This document shows positions 15,630 through 26,584 of a DNA stretch of 64,000 nt, one piece after another. The notes under the pieces are model-generated. The model did no database searches, was not told where the DNA came from, and worked only from the letters and a program-made list of their open reading frames with translations. Source of the stretch: Dirofilaria immitis (taxonomy: Eukaryota > Nematoda > Chromadorea > Rhabditida > Onchocercidae); NCBI GenBank assembly GCA_024305405.1, contig JAKNDB010000079.1:1866501-1930500 (forward strand). Direction: 5' to 3'. The translations under genes were made by a program, and so were the position numbers. Each line of letters starts with the position of its first letter. Within the stretch, counting starts at the first letter, position 1.

Positions 15630-17156
15630 TCAAAGCTCAGTTTGTCTAGCAAACATATCGGAATCATCAAAATCAGTGCAATATTTACACCGTGCTGTTG
15701 TTGAACCGTATGGAAGACATGTATGTCCGATACATTCGCAACAACCCGTATGAAACCATCGAAGCATAGATGCGCCAAGAATCTATAATGCCATCATTTC
15801 TATTATAAGTTTATATATAAGAACTAAAACTGGTTCAACTAATGCAGCAAAGCAATGATCTGAAAAATAAAAAGTTAACTCACTAAACACTGCCGACTGC
15901 ACTGCTTATGCGACATGCACTTGTCAAGGTAAACTACTGTGCAATTCGTTTCTCGGTGAGTCCTCTCTAATACTTTCATATTTTGATCTGAAATTTAAAA
16001 ATCATTTTTTACTCCTAATTACCGCGAAGTTCAACTGTACTAATCTGTAGAGGAAAAAAGTGCTCCAACATATAATTACAACAATATGAGAATATACCTC
16101 TGCGATCAAACAAATATTCGCGCAAAGTTGGAAATGTATATGTCGTGCCAACTTTATTCACTCTAAAGTAAATTCATTTACAACTAGGATATTATTTATA
16201 TATAAATTATAATGATTTAATTACTTACAATTAACTGTTTACTTGCCAGTTAAAGATGATATATCAAGTGAAATAACACATTTTGCATTTAACTATTAGT
16301 TATTTTGTACATAAGTCGCAAATTAGTTCATTTCCTTTTGATTATTTATAAATGAGTATTGTTAATAACTTACTTAACATTAGATATATAAGAGCAAATG
16401 AAATTCTTCTTTTCTGGCAAATAAATTTTAAAATGCATTTTGCAAAGAATAACATACAGTGCGACCTTGTTGAAAACGATGATATCTTCATCGTCTTGGT
16501 CGAATCGATCGACATAACTGTTCAGATGCAGTGATTCTTTGTGTGGATTACATAGTCCTGCAATAAAAATAGACAAAGCTAAATTTCAACGACGCAAATA
16601 TAAAATTCTACCATTGCATTAATCAAAAAGAAAATGGATGAAAATAAATTAAGTGAGCAGCATTATTTTAGAAAATCTCATTATTGAAGAGGCTACTGAA
16701 ACATTTGTTTTCAATATTTGTAGTGTGCAACAAAATTTTTTTAATTTTCGATTTGAAATTTAAGCAGAAACTAATTTTGAATTTTACCTCAACAGCATTA
16801 ACAGCTTCATTAAAGTATTTTCTTGTGTTATAACAATATATATATAATTATGAACAATTATACAGCATTCATTTAGTGATATCTTTTGATAAATGATAAA
16901 AATATGACATACCAACACAAGCGCAACATTGCATGTATTGCTTATCAAGGCATTGAATGCATTCATTGCAACACGAGCAATTATTATGCAAAATACTATC
17001 ACGATTGATAGAACAGTTGCAAGCTTTAAGTAGCATACATTTACTCACTCGAGGGCCACATTCTGTCTCATTGCAATCCAATGCTGCTTGCAGAAAATCC
17101 TGCAGAAGTATACATAGCACCAACAGCAATATCCATCTGATAATATTTGCTATCAT
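15630..17156 (-). CDS. Twisted gastrulation (TSG/TWSG1) family secreted BMP modulator (complete)
   Basis: Five exons (17156-16913, 16557-16458, 16162-16098, 15987-15884, 15782-15630) join in phase to 221 residues; human TWSG1 has 223. A signal peptide (MIANIIRWILLLVLCILLQD) leads into the cysteine-rich N-terminal domain, with DCNETECGPRVSKCMLLKAC and then NCSCCNECIQCL followed by QCCACVGLCNP. After a less conserved linker comes the C-terminal domain with NCTVVYLDKCMSHKQCSRQC and LRWFHTGCCECIGHTCLPYG, matching the family's CTVVYFDDC, RWFHNACCECIG and YGSKTVKCMNC blocks. Family members bind BMP ligands and chordin-like partners outside the cell and tune BMP signalling. The start at 17156 is chosen because it begins the signal peptide and lies 5 nt after a CAG acceptor-like site (trans-splicing possible). 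All frames are intact. The nearest neighbour upstream is the pop-1-like gene, head to head. Confidence 0.93.
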
Positions 17157-17929
17157 TTCATTCTGAATTATATCATCAGATAAATAAAATATGGCTGAAT
17201 AGATCTTCAGATTACTCAAATCATTCTTATGTTTCACTGATAAGAATAATTATTCTTCTTGATTCGAATAGTTATGAAAGCCTACGAATAATGATATTAG
17301 CAATAATTAGAACGTAATCAATCAAGAAAGATAGCAACAGGTCTGTCGAATAATTCAGTTAATATTGGCACTAAGGCATGATTCAATCTAGATTTAAATG
17401 GGTACTGTAATTTCAGATTTGATGAATTTCTCGTCTATTGATTATATCATTTTTTCGCTTCTTATTTATTGAAAATATCACAAAAAATGATTTTAAATTT
17501 TTAAAAAGGAAAAAAAGTAGTATAATAAGAGTAGTAGAAGAAAGTAAGTTAGAAAGACATCACATAATGTATTCTGAATTTTTCCCAAACTATTTTTTAT
17601 CTATTAAGTTTTTTTTATAAAAAAAAAAATTTAAAGAAATAAAAATAATTTGAAGAAATGAATGTTTTCGAGAGCAAAGAGACAAACGTTAATAAAATAC
17701 TAAGAAAAGCAGTGTAAGTGAGAAAAAATAGTCACCACGTAAACCATATGGGTTATACAGGTCTGAAATGCAGCATACTTATTGCAAGGAAGAATGAAAT
17801 ATGTCAAAGGTTAAGACAATAGAAAGGAAAATGATTTAATAGGATGATATTTGATGGAACTGTTTTATTAGTCAAACAATTCTATTCCTAAAATTTTACA
17901 TAGCTAATTCTATATTTCACTCTAAAACA

Positions 17930-18175
17930 TGTAGTTACGTTTGCATTTTAATCATTTTACAGTAAGACACGTATTCATGTCTGCACCTTAATTACAGTTA
18001 TGTCTGCACTTTAATCATTCTACAGTAAGACACGCATTTACGTCTACTTTCAGTAATACGTATAATTACGTCTGCATTTCAATTATTTTATAGTAAGATA
18101 CGTATTTACGTATACATTTTTATAAGTTTCAATAACATGTATAGTTACGTCAGAATTTTAATTACTTTATACTAC
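17930..18175. repeat. Degenerate tandem repeat with TTACGT-containing unit
   Basis: The stretch repeats units built from GTAAGACACGTATT, TTACGTCTGCATTT and TTTAATCATTTTACA-like words, in about four imperfect copies of roughly 55-60 bases. Boundaries are approximate. Confidence 0.6.
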
Positions 18176-18749
18176 TTCTAAATAGATGCATACGCGTTGG
18201 TAATAATATAATTTTAAGAAGAGATGTGCAATAAGTGAAATGAATGCTAATTTTTTTATACATACTTTTATCCTTACTAATTATTCCTTTATATATATAT
18301 ATTTTGTTTAGCTAATTTGATTGCAAAGTTTGAAAAATATTTGTTATAGAGCTATGATTTTTAAGATGAGATGTGCAGCATTCTGATATTTTTCACTTCT
18401 AATTTAAAATTTATCATTCAGATAAATTTATTCGAGAACAGATTAAAATAAACGAGAACAGATTGTTCATTATGAAATATTTATGATAATTTCCATATCC
18501 TATCAGAGACTAATAATCGATAAAATAATTTAACTAAAAATAGATATAATATGGCTACTGAATATGATCTCTTTCCAATATATCTGCTTCAAATTCTCAA
18601 ATAACAACAAGATTTAAATAACATTTTAACTTCACTTGATAATAAAAATACAATTCTAGAATAAGTATCTTAATGAGGATCTACTAATAGATTCTAATTG
18701 TATTAATCCTTGGAATTCTGATAAAATCTTTGTTTCTTATTTTTTTAAT

Positions 18750-19190
18750 TTCACATCTCTAACTAAATTAATTTCCTTTAACCTATAATTTCTCTAATTA
18801 CCTCTAAATTGCTTCAAACTCTAATGTACAACTTACCATAAGCTCTTATTCCAATTTCCTATAAGTTAACTCAACTCTCTCTACTCTATAATTTATTCTA
18901 ACTTCATTTAGCCTAGATTAATTCCTCTAACTTACAATTTACCTCAATCTTCTCTAGGTTGGATTAATTCTCTCTAATTTACAATTAATTTCTTCTAATG
19001 TAAACTTTAATTTCATCTAACCTGAATTATTCTCTCTAATTTACAATTATCTTCTTTTAATCATTCTCTTTAACCTGAATTAATTTTTTTTTAATTTACA
19101 ATTAACATCTAATTTAACTTAACTTTTTTTAATTTATTACCTGTCTCTCGACTTTCTCTAACCTAATTTAATTCCCTCTAACCTATTTAA
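18750..19190. repeat. Pyrimidine-rich degenerate repeat (TCTAACCT / TCTAATTTACAATTA words)
   Basis: The plus strand repeats phrases such as TCTAACCTGAATTAATT and TCTAATTTACAATTA many times with drift over about 440 bases. It reads as an old simple-sequence expansion with no coding potential. Confidence 0.6.
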
Positions 19191-19471
19191 ATTGCCAGTA
19201 AAAATTAGTAAACCAATACGCTCTTCTTCAACAGAAATGCAAAAATGACAATAAATGATAACAAATTCAGAGACATTGAACTATCGACAACTAAAGTTAG
19301 AAATAGAGAGTGTACAAAATAAGAGGATACAAAGATGCTTAACTTTTTGTAAACAGCGTATCGTCAGAGAAGGATGATAGCGAATTAGACAAAAAAGTAA
19401 TAAATTGTCGATACTTCTGACTGTTGACGTAAGTATCGTGTTTATACGTTGATTTGCTTGTTAAGTACGAC

Positions 19472-19505
19472 GTGTGGGAAGCACGTGAGTGTTGAAGTGT
19501 GGGAA
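19472..19505 (+). promoter_or_regulatory. Two CSL/LAG-1-type sites around an E-box
   Basis: GTGGGAA occurs at 19474-19480 and again at 19499-19505, both within the longer shared word GTGTGGGAA. The consensus for the Notch effector CSL (LAG-1 in worms) is RTGGGAA. A palindromic E-box CACGTG (19482-19487) lies between them. This is sequence matching only; short sites occur by chance, but two identical 9-mers in 34 bases is notable. Confidence 0.4.
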
Positions 19506-19560
19506 ATGATGATATTCGAATAATTCCAACTACATGAGATATTATATATAGAAATATTTA

Positions 19561-19655
19561 CTTCGATTTGAGGAATCAATAGGGATTCCTCCGAAAGGAA
19601 AGGTCAAACGGTCATTATGTTGCCTCAATAGACATGACCGATCTAACTGTCGAAG
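19561..19655 (+). ncRNA. Possible structured element: outer stem enclosing two hairpins
   Basis: CTTCGA (19561-19566) pairs with TCGAAG (19650-19655). Inside, GAGGAATC (19570-19577) pairs perfectly with GATTCCTC (19584-19591) over a 6-nt loop, and CGGTCAT (19609-19615) pairs with ATGACCG (19634-19640) over an 18-nt loop. The result is a three-way junction in about 95 nt. No known RNA family is recognised. It could be an RNA gene, a UTR element or chance. Confidence 0.35.
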
Positions 19656-19773
19656 ACATTTCTTTCTTATTTATGATTTTTTTACTTCATATAGACTCAT
19701 TCACTTGTTCAGATGCTTCCATTTATCTCTTAGATTTTGTATAAATAGGAGATTAAATAATTGTTTGTTGCAG

Positions 19774-19910
19774 AAATATCGAGCATGGACGTGCTTGATC
19801 ATTTGTTGAGATGTATCGATGAGAAATTGTGACTTAGTTTGAGAAAGCACTTTGGAGTGGAAGAATATCAGCGAAGCTTGCAGTCACAGCTGGATCGTGG
19901 CAATAATATT
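19774..19910 (+). other. Coding-like block with splice borders and one in-frame TGA
   Basis: A good acceptor (TTGTTTGTTGCAG) precedes 19774 and an ATG stands at 19785. The frame reads MDVLDHLLRCIDEKL, then TGA at 19830-19832, then continues LSLRKHFGVEEYQRSLQSQL to a GT at 19911. Composition is unlike random AT-rich sequence. No downstream partner exon was found. It may be a decayed exon, an untranslated exon with a short upstream ORF, or chance. Confidence 0.3.
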
Positions 19911-22900
19911 GTAAATGGTGCTTCAAACTTTTCGTGACCTTTTGTATAGAGTAAGTTGAACTCAAAGAGAAATTATTGATTTCAAATACTTCCACAATTA
20001 TATTTTAAGATGATATTCATCTTTGAAAAAGAAAAAAAATTAAAATTAAAATTTTCTACCTCTACTCCCATTTTGCCTGCATAAATATCCTATTTTCCAT
20101 TTTGTACTTATCTTTCCTAGCACATACATTTGTAATCAAATTTGCTTTTATTTTATTTGCACAATGTTCGAATTACTTGTAAAATCTATTCTAAGACTTA
20201 TTAGCAAGAAGTATTAAATGCTAGTTTTGATGTTATGCACTTTGCACCCTTGTAATGAAAAAAAAACGATTTTCTGATATATTCATTTTATTTTTGTTCT
20301 GTTCAAAATAGAACAACATTAGCAAAAGGTTTAGAGGGGATACGAACAAATGGAAAGATGAAATTAAGTTAAGAGACTATGTAGTAATTTGATTAAATGG
20401 TAATTTTGTGAACAGAAAAACAGTAGCAGTATAATGAGTTTCATACTTATTCTCTCAGTCAAACATTTTTGAAGTATGTTTTTGTAATAATCAGGCTTGG
20501 TTTCTATTTTCTGATTTGTTATTAAAAACCTGCTTAAGATCATTTCTTAGCAACCTTCGTAACATTTTGTTATATGTGCAGTTGGTTGTATTTAGTGTAA
20601 TGAGTTGGGTTACATGAGAGATCTGTTGGGCATATTTAATCTTCATCAGAATTGGGACATTGTCATACTGCCTAGATAATCTATCTTACAGTGGTTGTAG
20701 GCGCCATTGTCGAGAACAAAGCTCATATGCCTTATCAGAACTAGTAGGACAGAAGGGTAAAATGAGATTACGATCTGACTAAGGGTGACAGGGAAATGAA
20801 TATCATCTAATCACTGAACAGTTGCTTTTTCTTGTTGCAGTTTTGTATATTCAAATTTGTAATACATTGTTCTAATTCTTTTAACAATTAGAGATTTTTC
20901 TTAGGACACAAGTGTTGGTCCTATGAAACATACAGGAATGTACTGTTGTTAAATGATTTCAAAAATTATTTTAGTATTCTGAGGAGAAATAGATAACTAT
21001 TGTTTTGAAAAAATTATGATTTTGGTCAAACAGTCGGTTGGTCGATCAAATAATATATATGATATGATGGGTCGCTATCAGATCACCGCATTTATAATAT
21101 TCGAGATAAAATGTGAGAATATAGAAGTACATAATTTTTTAGAATTCTGCTGTTCACGAAGACGTGCCTATGCTAACACTGAGGTAGAAACTTATTGTAA
21201 TTTTTCAATTATATATTCGCATAAACTATGTAAGTTATTTGTTCATTCTGCTTAATTTGAATTGACTCGAAATCGGGAATAGAGATTGGAAATTCGCTAT
21301 TTTCTATCTTCAAAGAGGTTCAAAATTTAGTTACTTTATGATCTATATCTTCCGTCTTGATTCTTTTTCAATGATTCTTCTGTTAATTACCTGTTACTTT
21401 TCTTTCGTTTCGACTTATCTTCTTACTTGCTAAAGCACTCATAAATTTGTCAAAGGAGAGATTCATCTCAATAATAAACTCATTCTGCTATTTATGAATT
21501 CGGAAATATTCAGTGAAATTCTTTAAAAGAGACAAATGCTTAATAAAGGCGATTCAGTGGCTTCTGCAAAACCTTCAGCAAATAAAGGTTCTTTAGATGA
21601 TTCAATTTGATTTTACTTATCGAACTCTTTCTGAGCTCTTAGTGTTATTATTCAAAGCTTATTTCTCTCGCCATAACTGAAATTTTCGGTAAACGTCCTT
21701 GTTTACTATTTCTTTGCTTTTTGTCATTCAAGAAAAATTTGGACAAAGATTCATCTAAGACCTGGTCTATCCAGATGTGGATGAATTTTCGTCAATAATT
21801 TGCAAAAGGAAGGCGAATGAATAACAAAAGACAAATAAAGCATGAACGAATAACATCAAATATGAAAGAATAAAATTGTGAAATAGACGTAAGTCTTTCA
21901 CCGGATGTTGTCCCTAGTTCTTGGCTCATTATCATCTAATAAAAGGACGCCATGTTCAGTGCCACTCCTGCGATACTAAATATAATGTATCATTCTTCTG
22001 ATGTGTTAAATTTTTACTTTTTAGTACTATAGAAAAAGATAGGAAGAAGTACGTCTCCCATTCCGATATGCTCTTGTTTGGAATATTATTTGAAACAATA
22101 TTATCGTGTTGTCGAAAACATGCAAGGAGACTGAATTTTTCTAATTGTGTTTTTCTTCCTTCTATAGAATCCACTCTTGAGTTTATAGAAACTCCGATCG
22201 ACTAATGAAATCTTTGAGTGAGACAATTAAAGATTATTCAAGCTTTGATATTTGAGATAAAAAAATAGGGAACGTTTGATTCCCAATAAGAAAGCTATCA
22301 TTTGGATGTAAAAATTATCTTGACAACACCAAGAGGGTATATTATAGCAAAGGTATATTATTAATAATATAATAATTCGTGCTATAAAGTATTTAAAATT
22401 AAATGATAATGGTATGCTAGTTTAGATAAAATAGCTATTCTCGAAAGAAGCAATAACAGTCGTGTCCAATTATCAGTTATTGCTACAAAGGCCAATTAAG
22501 ATAAATCTATCACTTTTCTTTCAAAAAAAAGTATCATTTATTATTATTGTTATGAATTTGTATTTAAATTCCATTTACTATCCTGATGCAGCTCTTGAAT
22601 ATTTCTTATGAACTCTGTCTCACCATTTCTTGTGATCAATTTACATCTCTTACGATTATTGATAATAAAGACTGAGATTATTCAAAAGAATAATATAGCG
22701 TTCGCGGATCAGTTCTGTCTGACCTTTACATTTGTTAGCATGTCGTGAAAATGTGACTTACAATGAATCACTTCACTGATCTCTTGTTAGATTCAGTTTC
22801 TTTTTTTTTTGCAGTAAAATTGAAGATAGGAAAACTTTTTTGAGAAAGGCTGCGAATATCAGTTCTTCCTAATAATTTTGTCAGGTAAATGTCAGCTTAT

Positions 22901-25049
22901 TGTTTTAAATTTGGCATCATCTTGGTAAATCAAAATCAAATTTGCCTCTTATTAATATTTCAAACCTTATTAGTTTATCAATTGAACCAGTGTTTGTTCG
23001 AATTAAGGTTATCGTAATTTCATAGTTCAGAAATATTCTGGCAATTATATTTCTTAAAATATCATCTGTCTTTTTCAAGCTTTTCTTTCTCCTATCAGAT
23101 ATCAGTGACATCAAATGAAGCTCAACAGTTCACATCAACATTCAGTTAAGAATACTCTTGAGTGCGCAAATGCTCATAAACAGTTTATCATTTTAATGAT
23201 CACTCATCGTTGTTAAATGTGATCTCATTCTCGTTCCCTTCCCTCTTCGTTCAATATTATTTCTTCATTTTGAAGAAAAAACAAAAGATTTTGAATCTTG
23301 GAAACTGGAAGATGATAAGGAGAGAACAGGAGAAAGAGAAAGAGAGATGATAGAATAAGCATGTCACAGCTGCATATTCCATTATTTTGAAACCATAGGA
23401 TATTTTCTTCAAAATTTTTATGCCCAGATAAATTAAATTGTGCAATTATAGTTTGCATAATGTCCTATAATTTGGTAACAACTTTTTTCTATCATTGCCG
23501 ACCGTTAGTATGAAGTGAAACGAAACCACATGGAACTGGTTTCTGAGAAACATATGCAACAAAAAAATTCAAATTATTCATTGGCAGTTGTTTTGGTGAA
23601 TATCATCAATTAGTGACATTATCGTTTGTTTGTACGATAATTATCTACATGGGAGGTGATGAGATAACTTGTTCTATTCTGGATACTATTGAAGAAAGAG
23701 GAAGAGAAGAAGAGAAATTTGTTTCTTTCAAGGTCTTCGGGAAATAATCGTAAATGAAAAATTCAAATTTCCACGAAAAAGAGGTCTGTCATTTTTGTAG
23801 TGACAAATTTTAGGAATTCAGGGATTCATCTCCCATATTTTTGTTCATAGATGGCCGCATACTACATTCCGAATTAGTAATTTGAATGCCTGTTTAAAGA
23901 TGAATGAAATCGGAGAGAGAGAAAAGAAAGAATACAGAAATCCTTTTTCATGGGATAATTGTTATATTTGGTCTACTTACCATACATGCTTCCATTTGTC
24001 AAATAATTAGCTATTTCCAATTATTAAATAGATAACGGAGATTCTCATAATATCGCTCTCTAATAATTTTGTTTCTTGGAAGAGTTGGTATAATAGTAGA
24101 AAACAAATCTTATTAATATAACTGTCTGAAATCAAATTATCCCAATATCGATGAATATAAGGATATTAAAATCGTCGAATGTAGAGCATTACGATTTATC
24201 TTAAAAAGCTCTGAATAATTCAAAAGATGGCATTCCTTCCATCTCCCTAAGTGACACGATCGGTTCCAGTGAAACATTCATGCTATTAGTTTGTTAAAAT
24301 ATTAGCTTAATGAAAAAATTGCTTAAACGAAATATTATAATTTAATGATTAGGCGAAGGCTTTTTGGAATGATGTATCCATGATGGATCGGTAATCCGAT
24401 TTCAACATTGTAAATTTCAAGTAATGTCTGTTTCCGATAGACTTTCTCTTTTCTATTCGTTTTTTCTGTTTTCAATATAACACAAGCAAGCAAACGGATA
24501 AACCGATCATCTTATCAATCATTATATATCGTAACTTATTGTGTCAATAGATGGATATTTTGAATTTCAAATAGAAGTAGGAAAAGGAAAGGAAGATAGG
24601 AAATAAGGCGGGTAGATGGGCAATAGGGTAATGACAGGGTTCGCAAAGGGCCAGAAGGCCAGAAGGACAGAGGTAAACGGCGAGCTGTTGGTAAGAGCTG
24701 TCCATTTGGGGTTCATTGAGGTTCCCGCCAAGCAGAACATTTCCTCTTTCCCTATCCGTTTCGCCATTATGTACATGTGTGTATGTTTAAAAAGGTTGAC
24801 AGGTCGGAGCTCTTGGAGGATCCTATAATACCCGTCCACTTCTTTATACGGTCCATTTGAATGGACACCGCAGCAGCTGTTTTCCTTCCCGCCCGCTTTT
24901 CTCCCTCCATCCTATGTTGACATTTCGTTCCGTTTTGCCAACTTATTTCATCCCTTCATTTATCCTTTTACCCATTTGTGCCAGAGATTTATTTCCAGCG
25001 TGCGACTAATTCTTCTATTATTTACTCGGATCATATCTTTAAGATCTTT

Positions 25050-25160
25050 TCTTAAGCAGAATATAATCTCGCGATCATCAGCAATGAGCAATAGTCTTAA
25101 GCAGAACATAATCTTGAGACCAGCAATAAGCTAGCAATAGCATATATATATATATATATA
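25050..25160. repeat. 45-bp imperfect tandem duplication followed by (AT)n
   Basis: TCTTAAGCAGAATATAATCT (from 25050) recurs with few changes from 25095, each copy ending in AGCAATAG. An uninterrupted AT dinucleotide run of about 20 bases follows at 25142-25160. Confidence 0.7.
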
Positions 25161-26544
25161 TCTAAGCAAAATGTCATCAGGTTGGAGGGATTAAAAGAAA
25201 ACACAAAGCCTTTCTTATTTTCAATCAAAAGTATAAATCTTGCTGGCAAATATCAGACAAACGGTGAGAAAGTAAAGTGTCGAGAGATAATTTCCAACAT
25301 ATTATTTTATGAAGAAACATAATAAAAAGAATATCACTTATATAGTTTAACAGTTCAATAATAACATGAAAACCACATATTCGTTGAACCTAGACGAGAG
25401 TGAAATTGATCGCCTTATTGCGCATCTTCATTATATTATAATAGCTCGTCCTAGTTAGATATTCCGCCCATCAAAAATTACCAAATTTAACGTCTCAGAA
25501 GGGTTCTCTTAAAACAAGTCTCCATATCCGTAATTATTTCTAATTTTATGTACTGGGGATAGAGATAAAAGAAGCACACACGTGAAATCCGAAGAAGGAT
25601 AAAAGATAGTAATGAAAATGGCTGAGAAGCGTTCTCTTCAAGGAGATAAAATGGATATAATGGAGAGGGACGGAAAGATTCGGAAAGTCTCTAGGGAAGA
25701 TATTCTTAAACTAAGCGTTCTATATGCTTATAACTTCTCGAGAACATACGTAAAGTTCCAGGATTGACGATTTTCTCACTTGGTGGTCGACATCATCTAT
25801 AATGTGTCTTCTTCCTATTAGTCTGTCAAGACGTGCATTCCTACCCCATAGACGTGCAATGAAGAAAACACATTCCCTTCTCCACTATTCTGATCATTTG
25901 TCCAGCTGGTTATATTACAGTTGTATGATTGTCTCTCGTCTTGTATCTTTTTCCATACCTAAACTCTCTGCAATATATTTCACCGTCTGAGCTCTCCATT
26001 GAATACAACAATGAAGTGGTACTTTTTCATCTCTTGCAATATATGTAGAAAAGGAGCGAGAGACGGGCGGATCTAAAGGAAGGTTTGTCTATGTGTCTCT
26101 GTTACTAGTAGTAGTTGTGACTGACTGGAAGAACCGATCCGATCCGAACTTAATTGAACGGAATGGACCGGACTGATTGAGGTGGGAGAGGGAAGGGGAC
26201 TTTTACGCATAGATAAGGATGAATTATGGGAGAATACTTCGGATAATTGTATTGTTGCAGGCATCTCTGAAGAAAAGAAAGACGGAAAAGTGTAGGCTAC
26301 CGATATCGTTCTGGGATTTATCCTGGCCTGACCGCGACTATCAGCAGCAATACCACCTATCATTGTGGTATCACGGATCGAATGAGCCAGAAGGGTCGGT
26401 TGGCTGCCGGCCCTGGTTATCTTTCTCATTGCCTATTATTATTATTCGTCTCTTGCTGTTATCGCCATTTGGCTCTTCTTGTTGCTGTCACTATTAATAC
26501 TGTTGCTCATTTATCCATTGGTGTTATTGTTGGTCGCATACTGC

Positions 26545-26560
26545 CGACAATCTCTCCAGT
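26545..26560 (+). promoter_or_regulatory. Candidate trans-splice or 5' UTR splice acceptor for the TCF gene
   Basis: The polypyrimidine-rich CAATCTCTCCAG ends about 25 bases before the ATG at 26585. Its position and sequence fit a spliced-leader acceptor or the end of a 5' UTR intron. Confidence 0.4.
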
Positions 26561-26584
26561 GGGTATCCTGCGGAATTTACCGCT

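Larger units (their letters stand above)
17157..26584. other. Long gene-poor region between divergent TSG-like and TCF-like genes
   Basis: Over 9 kb without a confirmed gene. It contains degenerate tandem repeats (about 17930-18175 and 18750-19190), a cluster of CSL-type sites, a foldable element and a coding-like block (19.4-19.9 kb). It also contains a 45-bp duplication next to an AT dinucleotide run (25050-25160) and two stretches of clearly higher GC (about 24590-24960 and 26040-26584). The right part probably holds the promoter of the TCF gene. Confidence 0.55.

Noticed and set aside
15505..15753. Plus-strand 82-codon ORF
   Set aside because: Antisense to the last exon of the Twisted gastrulation gene.
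19830..19832. Selenocysteine reading of the in-frame TGA
   Set aside because: There is no SECIS-like element recognised and no selenoprotein family similarity. A decayed exon, a leader ORF or chance is simpler.
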